Of a DNA stretch of 5,560 bases, positions 1-5,560 are shown one piece after another. Each line of letters starts with the position of its first letter. The first letter of the stretch is position 1. This DNA is from Bacteroidales bacterium (lineage in GTDB: Bacteria; Bacteroidota; Bacteroidia; Bacteroidales; WCHB1-69): contig JAIROC010000309.1 of NCBI GenBank assembly GCA_031257735.1, forward strand, positions 1 to 5,560. Direction: 5' to 3'. The translations under genes were made by a program, and so were the position numbers. Under the pieces are notes generated by a model. That model was given only the letters and a program-made list of their open reading frames with translations. It ran no database searches and was not told the origin of the DNA.

Positions 1-2
1 AC

Positions 3-113
3 CACCGGGCAGACGATAAAATATTGGTTAATTTATGTGAACAACTCAACCAAACCCAAACCATCTTTCCCGGCTCTAATCCGACACTTTTTTACGATTT
101 GGCGACAGATTGA
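3..113 (+). CDS. C-terminal 36 residues of a probable transposase (5' end outside window)
   Basis: An open frame enters from the left edge and ends at a TGA at 111-113, leaving 36 residues. The visible tail contains LCEQLNQTQTIFPGSNPTLF, which recalls the C-terminus of a family of DDE-type transposases in Bacteroidota and Chlamydiae that end in a similar 'LC..LN.T.T.FPGT.L.L.Y' pattern. That assignment comes from memory of the family. No catalytic residues lie in the visible part, so the function is not proven. A second frame (frame 1) is also open up to a TGA near 136-138, but its translation looks like nothing recognisable. A mobile-element end here would fit the broken gene that follows. 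Confidence 0.4.
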   Translation, partial: HRADDKILVNLCEQLNQTQTIFPGSNPTLFYDLATD

Positions 114-198
114 TTTCCCAAGAGGTCAGGAAGTCTGAGATTATCAAAATCATTAACTATCACATTAATCAAAAAAATAATTCCAATTTTATTTCAAA

Positions 199-233
199 TT
201 AACCGATTTATTAATGGTTTTGGTAATGGTTAA
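199..233. repeat. Short repeats in the AT-rich gap before the GH2 remnant
   Basis: TAATGGTT occurs twice in direct orientation (212-219 and 224-231). A 6-base inverted pair TTAACC (199-204) and GGTTAA (228-233) brackets the stretch. The rest of the gap from 114 to 293 is AT-rich and holds no gene that can be supported and no clear Bacteroidota promoter (TTTG with TAnnTTTG at the right spacing). The repeats may be chance in such AT-rich DNA, or may be the end of the element whose gene closes at 113. Confidence 0.3.
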
Positions 234-293
234 ATTCGATATTTGCTTTCCAAAAATAATTCAATACTGAATCCAAAGTAAGAAATTATATTA

Positions 294-935
294 ATGAAGA
301 AGTATATTGTATTATTGATAAGCATCCTGCATATTTCAATAATTGAACTGAGGGAATCTGACGGATTTTATCTGAACGAAACAAAGATCATGTTCAAAGG
401 AGTATGCAGGCACACCTTTACTTCGAAATCTGGCCAGACAAGCATCAAGAAATTAGTCATTGAGGATGTAAACCTGATGAAAGACATGAATCTGAATGCT
501 GTACGTAAGAATCTTTATCCTCCGGATCTGTACTTTCTGGCTGTTTGTGATTCGTTGGGAATGCTCGTTATTGATAAATTAGCCAATTGGCAAAAAAAGT
601 ATGAGCCCCATACAACTCTCAGATTAGTAAAATCAACCGTTATCAGGGATGTCTACCATCCTTGTGTGGGGATGTGGGCTAATGGAAATGAAGGCGGTTA
701 TAATAAGGAAGCACGACAAGATTATTCCCTTTATGATTCTCAAAACAGAATAGCAATCGAACCTGTTTCGAAAGCAAATGGGACAGATACGAAACATTAT
801 CCCAGATATAATTATGTACATAAGCAGGTAAAGATTGTGACCTTCGGACAGTTTGTCATGATGATGGTCCCGATTGCTTAAGTAAGACAGATTGGGGCTG
901 GCGCTGGCGCTACGGGATGTAATCTTATGTCTTAG
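294..935 (+). pseudogene. Broken glycoside hydrolase family 2 gene (beta-galactosidase-like), missing both ends
   Basis: The continuous frame 294-881 gives 195 residues. Residues 1-16 look like a signal-peptide start (MKKY followed by a hydrophobic run). Residue 17 onwards is already the entry to a GH2 TIM barrel: IELRESDGFYLN, then MFKGVCRH (33-40), LMKDMNLNAVR (61-71), YPPD (75-78), CDSLGMLVID (85-94) and IRDVYHP (117-123). WANGNEGG (128-135) holds the Asn-Glu acid/base pair, with Glu133 as the general acid/base. GH2 enzymes normally have a sugar-binding jelly-roll and an immunoglobulin-like domain of roughly 200-300 residues before this barrel, and both are absent. After TKHYPRYNYV (166-175) the expected nucleophile region (TEF-type motif in relatives) reads GQF and then hits TAA at 879-881. 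In the same frame beyond the stop, 894-932 reads GAGAGATGCNLMS, which resembles the GAG...NLMWS segment of intact relatives, so the decayed gene extends to about 932. Full-length members run to 600-1000 residues. It is almost certainly inactive. The GH2 identity is firm, but the substrate (galactoside, glucuronide or other) cannot be told. Confidence 0.8.
897..911 (+). repeat. GCTGGC tandem repeat, 2.5 copies, inside the GH2 remnant
   Basis: GCTGGCGCTGGCGCT is a perfect 6-base tandem within the decayed 3' part of the GH2 gene. In intact relatives this place codes for Gly-Ala-Gly followed by unrelated residues. The repeat may therefore come from replication slippage after the gene lost function; that origin is inferred. 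Confidence 0.5.
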
Positions 936-977
936 GAGGCTGCCTAAGGGAAATAAACTATTTTTTATGCAGCCTCT
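935..977 (+). terminator. Hairpin, probable transcription terminator between the GH2 remnant and the RiPP operon
   Basis: GAGGCTGC (936-943) pairs perfectly with GCAGCCTC (969-976). A G-T pair extends the base, and after one mismatch T945-A947 pair with T965-A967. The loop is AT-rich with a run of T on the 3' arm (961-966), and pyrimidine-rich TTTCTCTTTC follows the stem. The position, between the end of one gene and the start of the next co-directional unit, suits a terminator. A competing shorter hairpin, CTTAGG (931-936) with CCTAAG (943-948), uses the same 5' arm, so the two cannot form together. There is no canonical U-tract directly after the stem, so an attenuator or mRNA-stabilising stem is an alternative. 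Confidence 0.5.
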
Positions 978-1022
978 ATTTCTCTTTCTAATTATAAAGA
1001 AATTAATTTAGCTAATTATTTT

Positions 1023-2798
1023 ATGAAAAAAAGATACATTATTATTCCTGTTTTATGTGGATTGGTAGCATTGTTGTATTTTCCAATCAGTAGCTATATT
1101 CAAACATTGAAGATTTATCACAAGTTTCAGTCCGGAATAAATCCCGTTACAGATCCAATTTTTAATGGTAGCAAATCTAATTTAGTCTATACTCCTGAAG
1201 AGTATGACCAAACATCTCGGTTGTTCTATTTGTGTAAATTATGGGGGTTTGTGAAATATAATCATGAACATCTTCCTTTTTCTGCAGAAAAAATGGATAG
1301 TGTTTTGATACGAGCAATACCTAAAGTAATGGGTGCATTATCGAAGAATGAGTATGTATCAGTATTGGATTCTCTTTTGTTTTTCCGTGACACTTTATTT
1401 AGCGGCAAAAACCCGTATCCTGATATCAATGATTATTACCTGATCAATAATGATTGGATGAATGATACAGTTTGTTTAAATTCAGAACTAAAGAAAAAAC
1501 TGGAAACTATTTTTTACACACATTCTGGAAAAGAGAATAGTTTTGTACGCAATAAATCCATGGTAGGCAATATTAGATTAAGGAATGAACCCGAATACAC
1601 TATTTCTGATTATACTGATCGAAAATTAAGTTTACTTGCATTGTTTCGTTATTGGAATGTTATTAACTATTTTGGGGTATATAAAAATGATGCTGAAAAT
1701 TGGGATGAAGTGTTATATCAATCTATTTCTCGTTTTTTGAATATTGAATCGAAAAAACAATATCATCAGGAAATATACCGCTTAACTAATCAATTAAGAG
1801 ATACCCATGCTTCCTATCCTCCAACTATTGATAATGTTGTTTTTGGGCCATTTAGACCGAATTTTAAGATGATGTGTATTGATAGTACTTTCGTAATTCA
1901 AAAAATTAGAGTCCCTGAATATGAAAAAGAAGATTTTCAGCCTGGAGATATTGTTTTCCAGGTAGACAATCAAGATGTTCGTCCATTGTATGACAGTCTG
2001 CTACAATATGTTTGTGGTGGAAATCATTGGTCCAATCAATCATTTGGATGCAATGCGGTTTTATCAAGAAATGATTCCACAACCTTATTCACAATTTTGA
2101 GAGGAAATGATACCTTAAAAATTAAGTCCACTAATCATACAGCTTGGGATTTGCATCAATCAGAGAGGAAAGCCGAAAAGAAAAATGAAAAAAACGTACT
2201 ATACCACTGGATTAATGACAGCATTGCATATTTTAATTTACGTTCAGCAACGCCAGATAATTTCGACAAAAACTACAAAGATATTCAATCGGCTTCAACT
2301 ATCATATTAGATTTAAGATGTTACCCGAATACTCATTTGATTCTAAATTTAACAAATGCCTTTGTCCCTCCTAATTCGTTCTTTGCTTATGTCACCTATC
2401 CAGACACTCGTTTTCCGGGTATGGTCAGGTATTGCAAGTCTTCTCCAGACAGAATTGGAAACGAAAATTACTATAAAGGGCAAATAATTGTGTTAGTAAA
2501 TGAATGGACACAAAGCTATTCGGAATATACTACTATGGCATTGCAGGCCAATCCCAAAACAATAACTATTGGAAATTCCTCATCAGGATCAGATGGAAAT
2601 ATATCGCTTTTTACCTTTCCTGGAGGAGTTCGGACTGTTTTTTCTGGCGTGGGAATTTATTATCCGGATTTTACGCCAACACAACGAATAGGCGTAAGAA
2701 TTGATTATATAGTTGAACCAACAATAAAAGATATAAAAAATAATATAGACGTTGCTTATGAAAGATCTATTAATATTGCAAAACACGGAAATTATTGA
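1023..2798 (+). CDS. S41 family peptidase-like protein with N-terminal membrane segment and PDZ-like domain
   Basis: The 591-residue product starts with MKKRY and a hydrophobic segment (about 5-26), so it is probably an uncleaved membrane anchor or signal peptide with the rest outside the cytoplasm. Cys12 is not in a good lipobox (PVLC). Residues about 60-130 contain LFYLCKLWGFVKYNHEH, the N-terminal helical domain usual in Bacteroidota S41 proteins. LALFRYWNVINYFGVYK (about 206-222) and RDTHA (259-263, His262) follow. A PDZ-like region (about 280-370) carries the QPGDIVFQVDNQDV turn (306-319). The S41 core has a beta-strand ILDLR, then VLVNEWTQSYSEYTTMAL (490-507), where Ser498 (three before Glu501) sits at the nucleophile position, and GSSSGSDGN-type and FPGG motifs (517-535). 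No lysine stands 25 residues after Ser498, where Tsp/CtpA-type enzymes have one (Ser523 here), so catalysis is not certain. Length and layout match intact family members. The stop lies inside the cyclase gene (41-base overlap), which points to one operon and possible translational coupling. In this setting it may remove a leader or process the exported lanthipeptide; that role is inferred. No Shine-Dalgarno precedes the ATG, as is usual in Bacteroidota. Confidence 0.88.
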   Translation: MKKRYIIIPVLCGLVALLYFPISSYIQTLKIYHKFQSGINPVTDPIFNGSKSNLVYTPEEYDQTSRLFYLCKLWGFVKYNHEHLPFSAEKMDSVLIRAIPKVMGALSKNEYVSVLDSLLFFRDTLFSGKNPYPDINDYYLINNDWMNDTVCLNSELKKKLETIFYTHSGKENSFVRNKSMVGNIRLRNEPEYTISDYTDRKLSLLALFRYWNVINYFGVYKNDAENWDEVLYQSISRFLNIESKKQYHQEIYRLTNQLRDTHASYPPTIDNVVFGPFRPNFKMMCIDSTFVIQKIRVPEYEKEDFQPGDIVFQVDNQDVRPLYDSLLQYVCGGNHWSNQSFGCNAVLSRNDSTTLFTILRGNDTLKIKSTNHTAWDLHQSERKAEKKNEKNVLYHWINDSIAYFNLRSATPDNFDKNYKDIQSASTIILDLRCYPNTHLILNLTNAFVPPNSFFAYVTYPDTRFPGMVRYCKSSPDRIGNENYYKGQIIVLVNEWTQSYSEYTTMALQANPKTITIGNSSSGSDGNISLFTFPGGVRTVFSGVGIYYPDFTPTQRIGVRIDYIVEPTIKDIKNNIDVAYERSINIAKHGNY

Positions 2799-3942
2799 AA
2801 AAACAGATGCTAAATTAGATGAGATAGCTCATTTTTTAGTCTCCTTAAAGCCAAAAGAAGATTTTCCAATCGGTTTATTTAGTGGGAGTGCGGGTATTGC
2901 CTTATTCCTATTTTATTATTCACGATATAAGAAGAATGAATATTTTGCCGATAAAGCAATGGGCTTGCTATCGTATTCAATTAGTAAAAAAGAAGAGAAT
3001 CTTTATCATCCATTCTGCGGTGGAATTAGCGGCATTTGTTGGTGTATTCAACACCTTATATGTGAGGGTTTTATTGATGATGAGAATATTGAAATTATTA
3101 AGGCTTTTGATCGTTACCTATGCGATCAGGTAGCTTATCATTCATCAGTTGGAAACTATGATTTTCTACATGGTACAATAGGTACAGCTCTATACTTATT
3201 GAAAAGGTCCAAAACTCCTTTTGTAAGACAAACGACAGAAAATATGGTTAACACATTATATCATTCAAAGATTGAGGATAATGGTAATTATTACTGGAAA
3301 AGTAAAATAGGCAATGACATTAATATATGCATTTCGCATGGAATATCCAGTATCTGCATCTATTTATGCAAAGTTTTTGAAGCTAATATAAGCAAATCTA
3401 CAACACAAGATTTAGCAAAAAAAAGCGCTTCATTTTTAATAAACCAAGAAATAAATTTAGATAATAGAATTTCTATGTTTCCTTCATTCAATAAGTTATC
3501 AGATCCTTTACACAGTAGATTAGGTTGGTGTTATGGTGATTTGGGAATAGGAATATCAATTTGGCATTATGCTACTATATTTAATGATGAATTAATGAAA
3601 GAAAAGGCTATGGAAATATTTATGTTTTCATCAAAAAGAAAAAAATTGGGAGAAAATTATGTATTCGATGCAGGTATATGTCATGGTACCGCAGGTATTG
3701 CACAGATATATAAAAAAGTATTTCTACACACTAAACAAGTCGAATTTAAAGAAACAGCAATGTTTTGGTTGGAACAAACTCTTCTGATGTCTAAATATAG
3801 TGATGGAGTAGTGGGGTATAAAGCAAATGAAAAAGGTAATACTCTTGATTTACTCAATGGAATTGCCGGTATAGGACTAGTATTTTTGTCCTTTCTTACA
3901 AATGAAGACACAAACTGGGATGAATGTTTACTTTTAATATAA
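2758..3942 (+). CDS. lanC: LanC-like lanthionine synthetase (cyclase)
   Basis: This is a cytoplasmic zinc enzyme that adds Cys thiols to dehydroalanine or dehydrobutyrine in a precursor peptide, forming (methyl)lanthionine rings. The 394-residue product has the repeated Gly-rich helical hairpins of the LanC alpha/alpha toroid: GLFSGSAGIALFLF (39-52), HPFCGGISGICW (84-95), YDFLHGTIGTALYLL (134-148), ISHGISSICIYL (192-203), GWCYGDLGIG (256-265), AGICHGTAGIA (305-315) and LLNGIAGIGLVFL (365-377). The expected zinc ligands are all present, Cys258 (WCYG) and Cys308-His309 (CHG), as in NisC Cys284, Cys330 and His331. His194 (SHG) and Asp135 (YDFLHG) match the NisC catalytic His212 and Asp141. The length is normal for the family (about 400). 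A frame also opens at TTG 2752, but ATG 2758 is the better start and leaves a 41-base overlap with the peptidase gene. The dehydratase gene follows after 8 bases. The gene looks intact. The symbol is generic, since the specific product is unknown. Confidence 0.93.
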   Translation: MKDLLILQNTEIIEKTDAKLDEIAHFLVSLKPKEDFPIGLFSGSAGIALFLFYYSRYKKNEYFADKAMGLLSYSISKKEENLYHPFCGGISGICWCIQHLICEGFIDDENIEIIKAFDRYLCDQVAYHSSVGNYDFLHGTIGTALYLLKRSKTPFVRQTTENMVNTLYHSKIEDNGNYYWKSKIGNDINICISHGISSICIYLCKVFEANISKSTTQDLAKKSASFLINQEINLDNRISMFPSFNKLSDPLHSRLGWCYGDLGIGISIWHYATIFNDELMKEKAMEIFMFSSKRKKLGENYVFDAGICHGTAGIAQIYKKVFLHTKQVEFKETAMFWLEQTLLMSKYSDGVVGYKANEKGNTLDLLNGIAGIGLVFLSFLTNEDTNWDECLLLI

Positions 3943-3950
3943 GCCACAAT

Positions 3951-5560
3951 ATGTATAAAGTTTTCGATTCATTCCTTTTTCGCACCCCATATTTTCCATA
4001 TTCAGCTTTAAAGGACTTCAAGAAGGATTTACGTGATCCTATTTTTAGGGAAATGCTACATGTTGCTTCACCCGATTTGATCATGGCCATAAAAAAGAAT
4101 GCAGACAAGGAAAAATTGCGAAATTCTGCATATTTGTATTATCAGCGTGCCTGTACTCGTCCTACACCATTTGGTTTATTTGCTGGATGTTCAATGGGCA
4201 TTATAGGTGAACATACGGAAATACAACTATCAGAACAGAAAAAATACAAACGGAATACGCGGTTAGATATGGATTATATCTGTGCATTGACACAACAGAT
4301 AGAAAAAAATAGAAATATACGTGAACTGCTATTTTATTATCCTAATAGCAGCATTTATCCCGTAGCTAACCATTTTCGATATGTGGAATATTATTATAAA
4401 AACACACGACGTGAACATCATATTACACAAGTGGAAAATTCAGAGTATTTACAAGCGGTACTAACTCTGGCTAGAAGCGGCGCACGATTCTGTGATTTAG
4501 TAAATATACTAATATATGATGAAATAACAAGAGAAGAAGCTGCTGAATTTATTCACAAATTAATTGATAATCAAGTATTAACAAGTGAATTGGAACCATC
4601 TGTAACAAATATGTACCCCTTAACTGCATTAATTGAAAAATTGAAAAAATTATCAAAAATGAATAACCAGATTACTAATATTTTATCTGAGATCGAAATG
4701 CAACTTAAAAATATTGATCAGCAAGCTATAGGTACAACTTGTAATATTTATCCGGCAATTATTAAAAATATTGAAAAGACAAAAATAGAAGCAAATATCA
4801 AATACTTGTTTCAGACAGACATGTTCAAACCAGTACAAAATGCTAGTGTCAGTCGCTATTTAATAAAAGACATTCAGCAGGGATTAGCTTTTCTTAATAA
4901 AATAACCGCCCCAGTTGCTCGAACCAATCTTTCACTATTTAGAGAAAATTACATCAAACGCTATGAAAATCGAGAAATGCCACTATTATTTGTACTTGAC
5001 AATGAACTCGGCATCGGATATGGAAACAAGACTACAGGTGACACCAGCTCATTAATAGATGATCTTTTGATACCACAGAGAAATCCATCATCAAATGTTC
5101 ATCAATTTCCCATTCAATCTGTTTTATTAAGTAAATATCAACAATCACCGCAAAAAATTATCGAGTTAACAGATGACGATGTGAAAAGTGTTGAAGCCAT
5201 ATGGAATGATTTGCCCGATAGCATCTCGGTAATGTGTCAAATATTACAGGATAATAACGATGGGCGTTGCGTTTTTATTAAGGGAGCAGGTGGTCAAAGT
5301 GCAACTAATCTTTTGGGACGTTTTTGTCATATAGACGAGGAAGTCCTGAACCACACCCTTTCCATTGTTGAAAAAGAGGTGCAGTTGCATCCTAACACGA
5401 TTATTGCAGAAATAGTACATTTGCCTGAATCAAGGACAGGGAATGGGTGTAGCATTTATCTAATGTTAATATCCGAGTTTTGTTATTTTATTCCAGAATT
5501 GTCCCCATTTACCGTCTGTTTCATTAAAACATCTCAATACCAATATATTTTTAGCTCCGT
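3951..5560 (+). CDS. lanB: LanB-like lantibiotic dehydratase, N-terminal part, interrupted near residue 498
   Basis: Class I dehydratases use glutamyl-tRNA to glutamylate Ser/Thr of a precursor and then eliminate glutamate to give dehydro residues. This product begins MYKVFDSFLFRTPYFP, the standard family start. It continues with CTRPTPFGLFAG (68-79), the core signature of the N-terminal glutamylation domain, then RLDMDYI (104-110) and a segment with NSSIYPVANHFRYVEYY (132-148). Further on come a FRENYIKRYENREMPLL segment followed by GIGYGN, then GAGGQSATNLLGRFCH (445-460) and IVHLPESRTGN (488-498). Relatives continue here with an 'ILxRPxLRxYEIPY' stretch, but this frame switches after Asn498 (base 5444) to GCSIYLMLIS and unrelated sequence. 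The remaining 38 codons to the window edge belong to inserted DNA read through in frame. Intact LanBs are about 700-1000 residues, so the rest of glutamylation and all of elimination are lost here. The start could also be ATG 3924 (nine residues earlier, overlapping lanC by 19 bases, after TGA 3921). ATG 3951 is preferred because it aligns with the family start. The gene is co-directional with lanC, 8 bases after it. Confidence 0.88.
   Translation, partial: MYKVFDSFLFRTPYFPYSALKDFKKDLRDPIFREMLHVASPDLIMAIKKNADKEKLRNSAYLYYQRACTRPTPFGLFAGCSMGIIGEHTEIQLSEQKKYKRNTRLDMDYICALTQQIEKNRNIRELLFYYPNSSIYPVANHFRYVEYYYKNTRREHHITQVENSEYLQAVLTLARSGARFCDLVNILIYDEITREEAAEFIHKLIDNQVLTSELEPSVTNMYPLTALIEKLKKLSKMNNQITNILSEIEMQLKNIDQQAIGTTCNIYPAIIKNIEKTKIEANIKYLFQTDMFKPVQNASVSRYLIKDIQQGLAFLNKITAPVARTNLSLFRENYIKRYENREMPLLFVLDNELGIGYGNKTTGDTSSLIDDLLIPQRNPSSNVHQFPIQSVLLSKYQQSPQKIIELTDDDVKSVEAIWNDLPDSISVMCQILQDNNDGRCVFIKGAGGQSATNLLGRFCHIDEEVLNHTLSIVEKEVQLHPNTIIAEIVHLPESRTGNGCSIYLMLISEFCYFIPELSPFTVCFIKTSQYQYIFSS
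5445..5560 (-). mobile_element. Left end of an insertion sequence inside lanB (ISKra4-like), rest outside window
   Basis: LanB homology is clean up to base 5444 and stops at once. Twenty-one bases later, on the opposite strand, lies the stop codon of a transposase-like frame running in from the right. A 21-base gap between a transposase stop and the element end is normal for an insertion sequence. The element probably begins at or within a few bases of GGGTGTAGC (5445-5453). The partner inverted repeat and the target duplication lie beyond the window, so the exact end is uncertain. Confidence 0.65.
5466..5560 (-). CDS. C-terminal 30 residues of a transposase, probably ISKra4 family
   Basis: The minus-strand frame enters from the right edge and stops at TAA (complement of 5466-5468). 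The visible end includes GAKNILVLRCF and DGKWGQFWNKITKLGY. ISKra4-type transposases commonly end in a 'W..kGA..vL.LRal....gRW.qFW.k' pattern, which this follows closely; that comparison comes from memory of the family. The catalytic DDE residues lie outside the window, so intactness cannot be judged. It is antisense to lanB and disrupts it. Confidence 0.6.
   Translation of the reverse strand, partial: GAKNILVLRCFNETDGKWGQFWNKITKLGY

Noticed and set aside
214..270. An 18-codon frame starting at ATG in the gap before the GH2 remnant, considered as a precursor peptide
   Set aside because: It has a single Cys, no Ser or Thr, no leader pattern and no Gly-Gly, so it cannot serve as a lanthipeptide precursor.
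633..821. Minus-strand frame of 62 codons antisense to the GH2 remnant
   Set aside because: It is the reverse-strand shadow of a recognisable GH2 coding segment and has no family features of its own.
985..1011. Possible Bacteroidota promoter (TTTC as a weak -33 and TAATTTAG as a -7 one base off TAnnTTTG)
   Set aside because: The -33 does not match, and a start from this -7 would leave only a few bases before the ATG at 1023. It is too weak to list as a feature.
2504..2704. 66-codon plus-strand frame and a 65-codon minus-strand frame (2589-2786) inside the S41 gene
   Set aside because: Both overlap the conserved S41 core, which is clearly coding in its own frame, and their translations show no recognisable motif.
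2752..2757. TTG at 2752 as the lanC start
   Set aside because: ATG lies only two codons later and is the normal start codon. The extra residues add nothing that aligns with the family.
2882..3133. 83-codon plus-strand frame inside lanC
   Set aside because: It is an out-of-frame shadow of conserved LanC sequence.
3681..4108. Two minus-strand frames (3681-3947 and 3896-4108) over the lanC/lanB joint
   Set aside because: They lie antisense to two confidently coded proteins and carry no motifs. Their Lys/Ser-rich look follows from the opposite strand.

Overview
The window looks like chromosomal DNA from a Bacteroidota bacterium (Bacteroides/Parabacteroides-like). This is inferred from the AT-rich sequence, the lack of clear Shine-Dalgarno sites before the main genes, a GH2 glycosidase fragment of the type common in gut Bacteroidales, and an S41 peptidase of the form typical of that phylum.

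Left part (1 to about 980): this is a decayed junction. The first 113 bases carry the last 36 codons of a gene entering from the left, whose C-terminus resembles a DDE-type transposase. After a short AT-rich gap comes a broken GH2 gene (294 to about 935). A signal-peptide-like start is joined straight to the catalytic barrel, the N-terminal domains are missing, the acid/base motif is present, and the nucleophile region is scrambled. A GC-containing hairpin (935-977) closes this section.

Centre and right (1023 to about 5444): three co-directional, tightly packed genes form the start or middle of a class I lanthipeptide-like RiPP operon. They are a membrane-anchored or exported S41 peptidase-like protein (1023-2798), a LanC-like cyclase with all zinc and catalytic residues in place (2758-3942, overlapping the peptidase gene by 41 bases), and the N-terminal glutamylation half of a LanB-like dehydratase (from 3951, 8 bases after lanC). 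LanB would activate Ser/Thr of a precursor, LanC would add Cys thiols to form (methyl)lanthionine rings, and the S41 protein is a candidate extracytoplasmic protease for leader removal or for handling the product. No precursor peptide gene or transporter is visible in the window.

Right edge (about 5445-5560): LanB homology stops abruptly after a conserved LPESRTGN motif. From there the minus strand encodes the last 30 residues of what looks like an ISKra4-type transposase, with its stop 21 bases from the junction. The dehydratase therefore appears to be split by an insertion sequence, so the pathway is probably inactive in this strain unless the element excises or a second LanB exists elsewhere.
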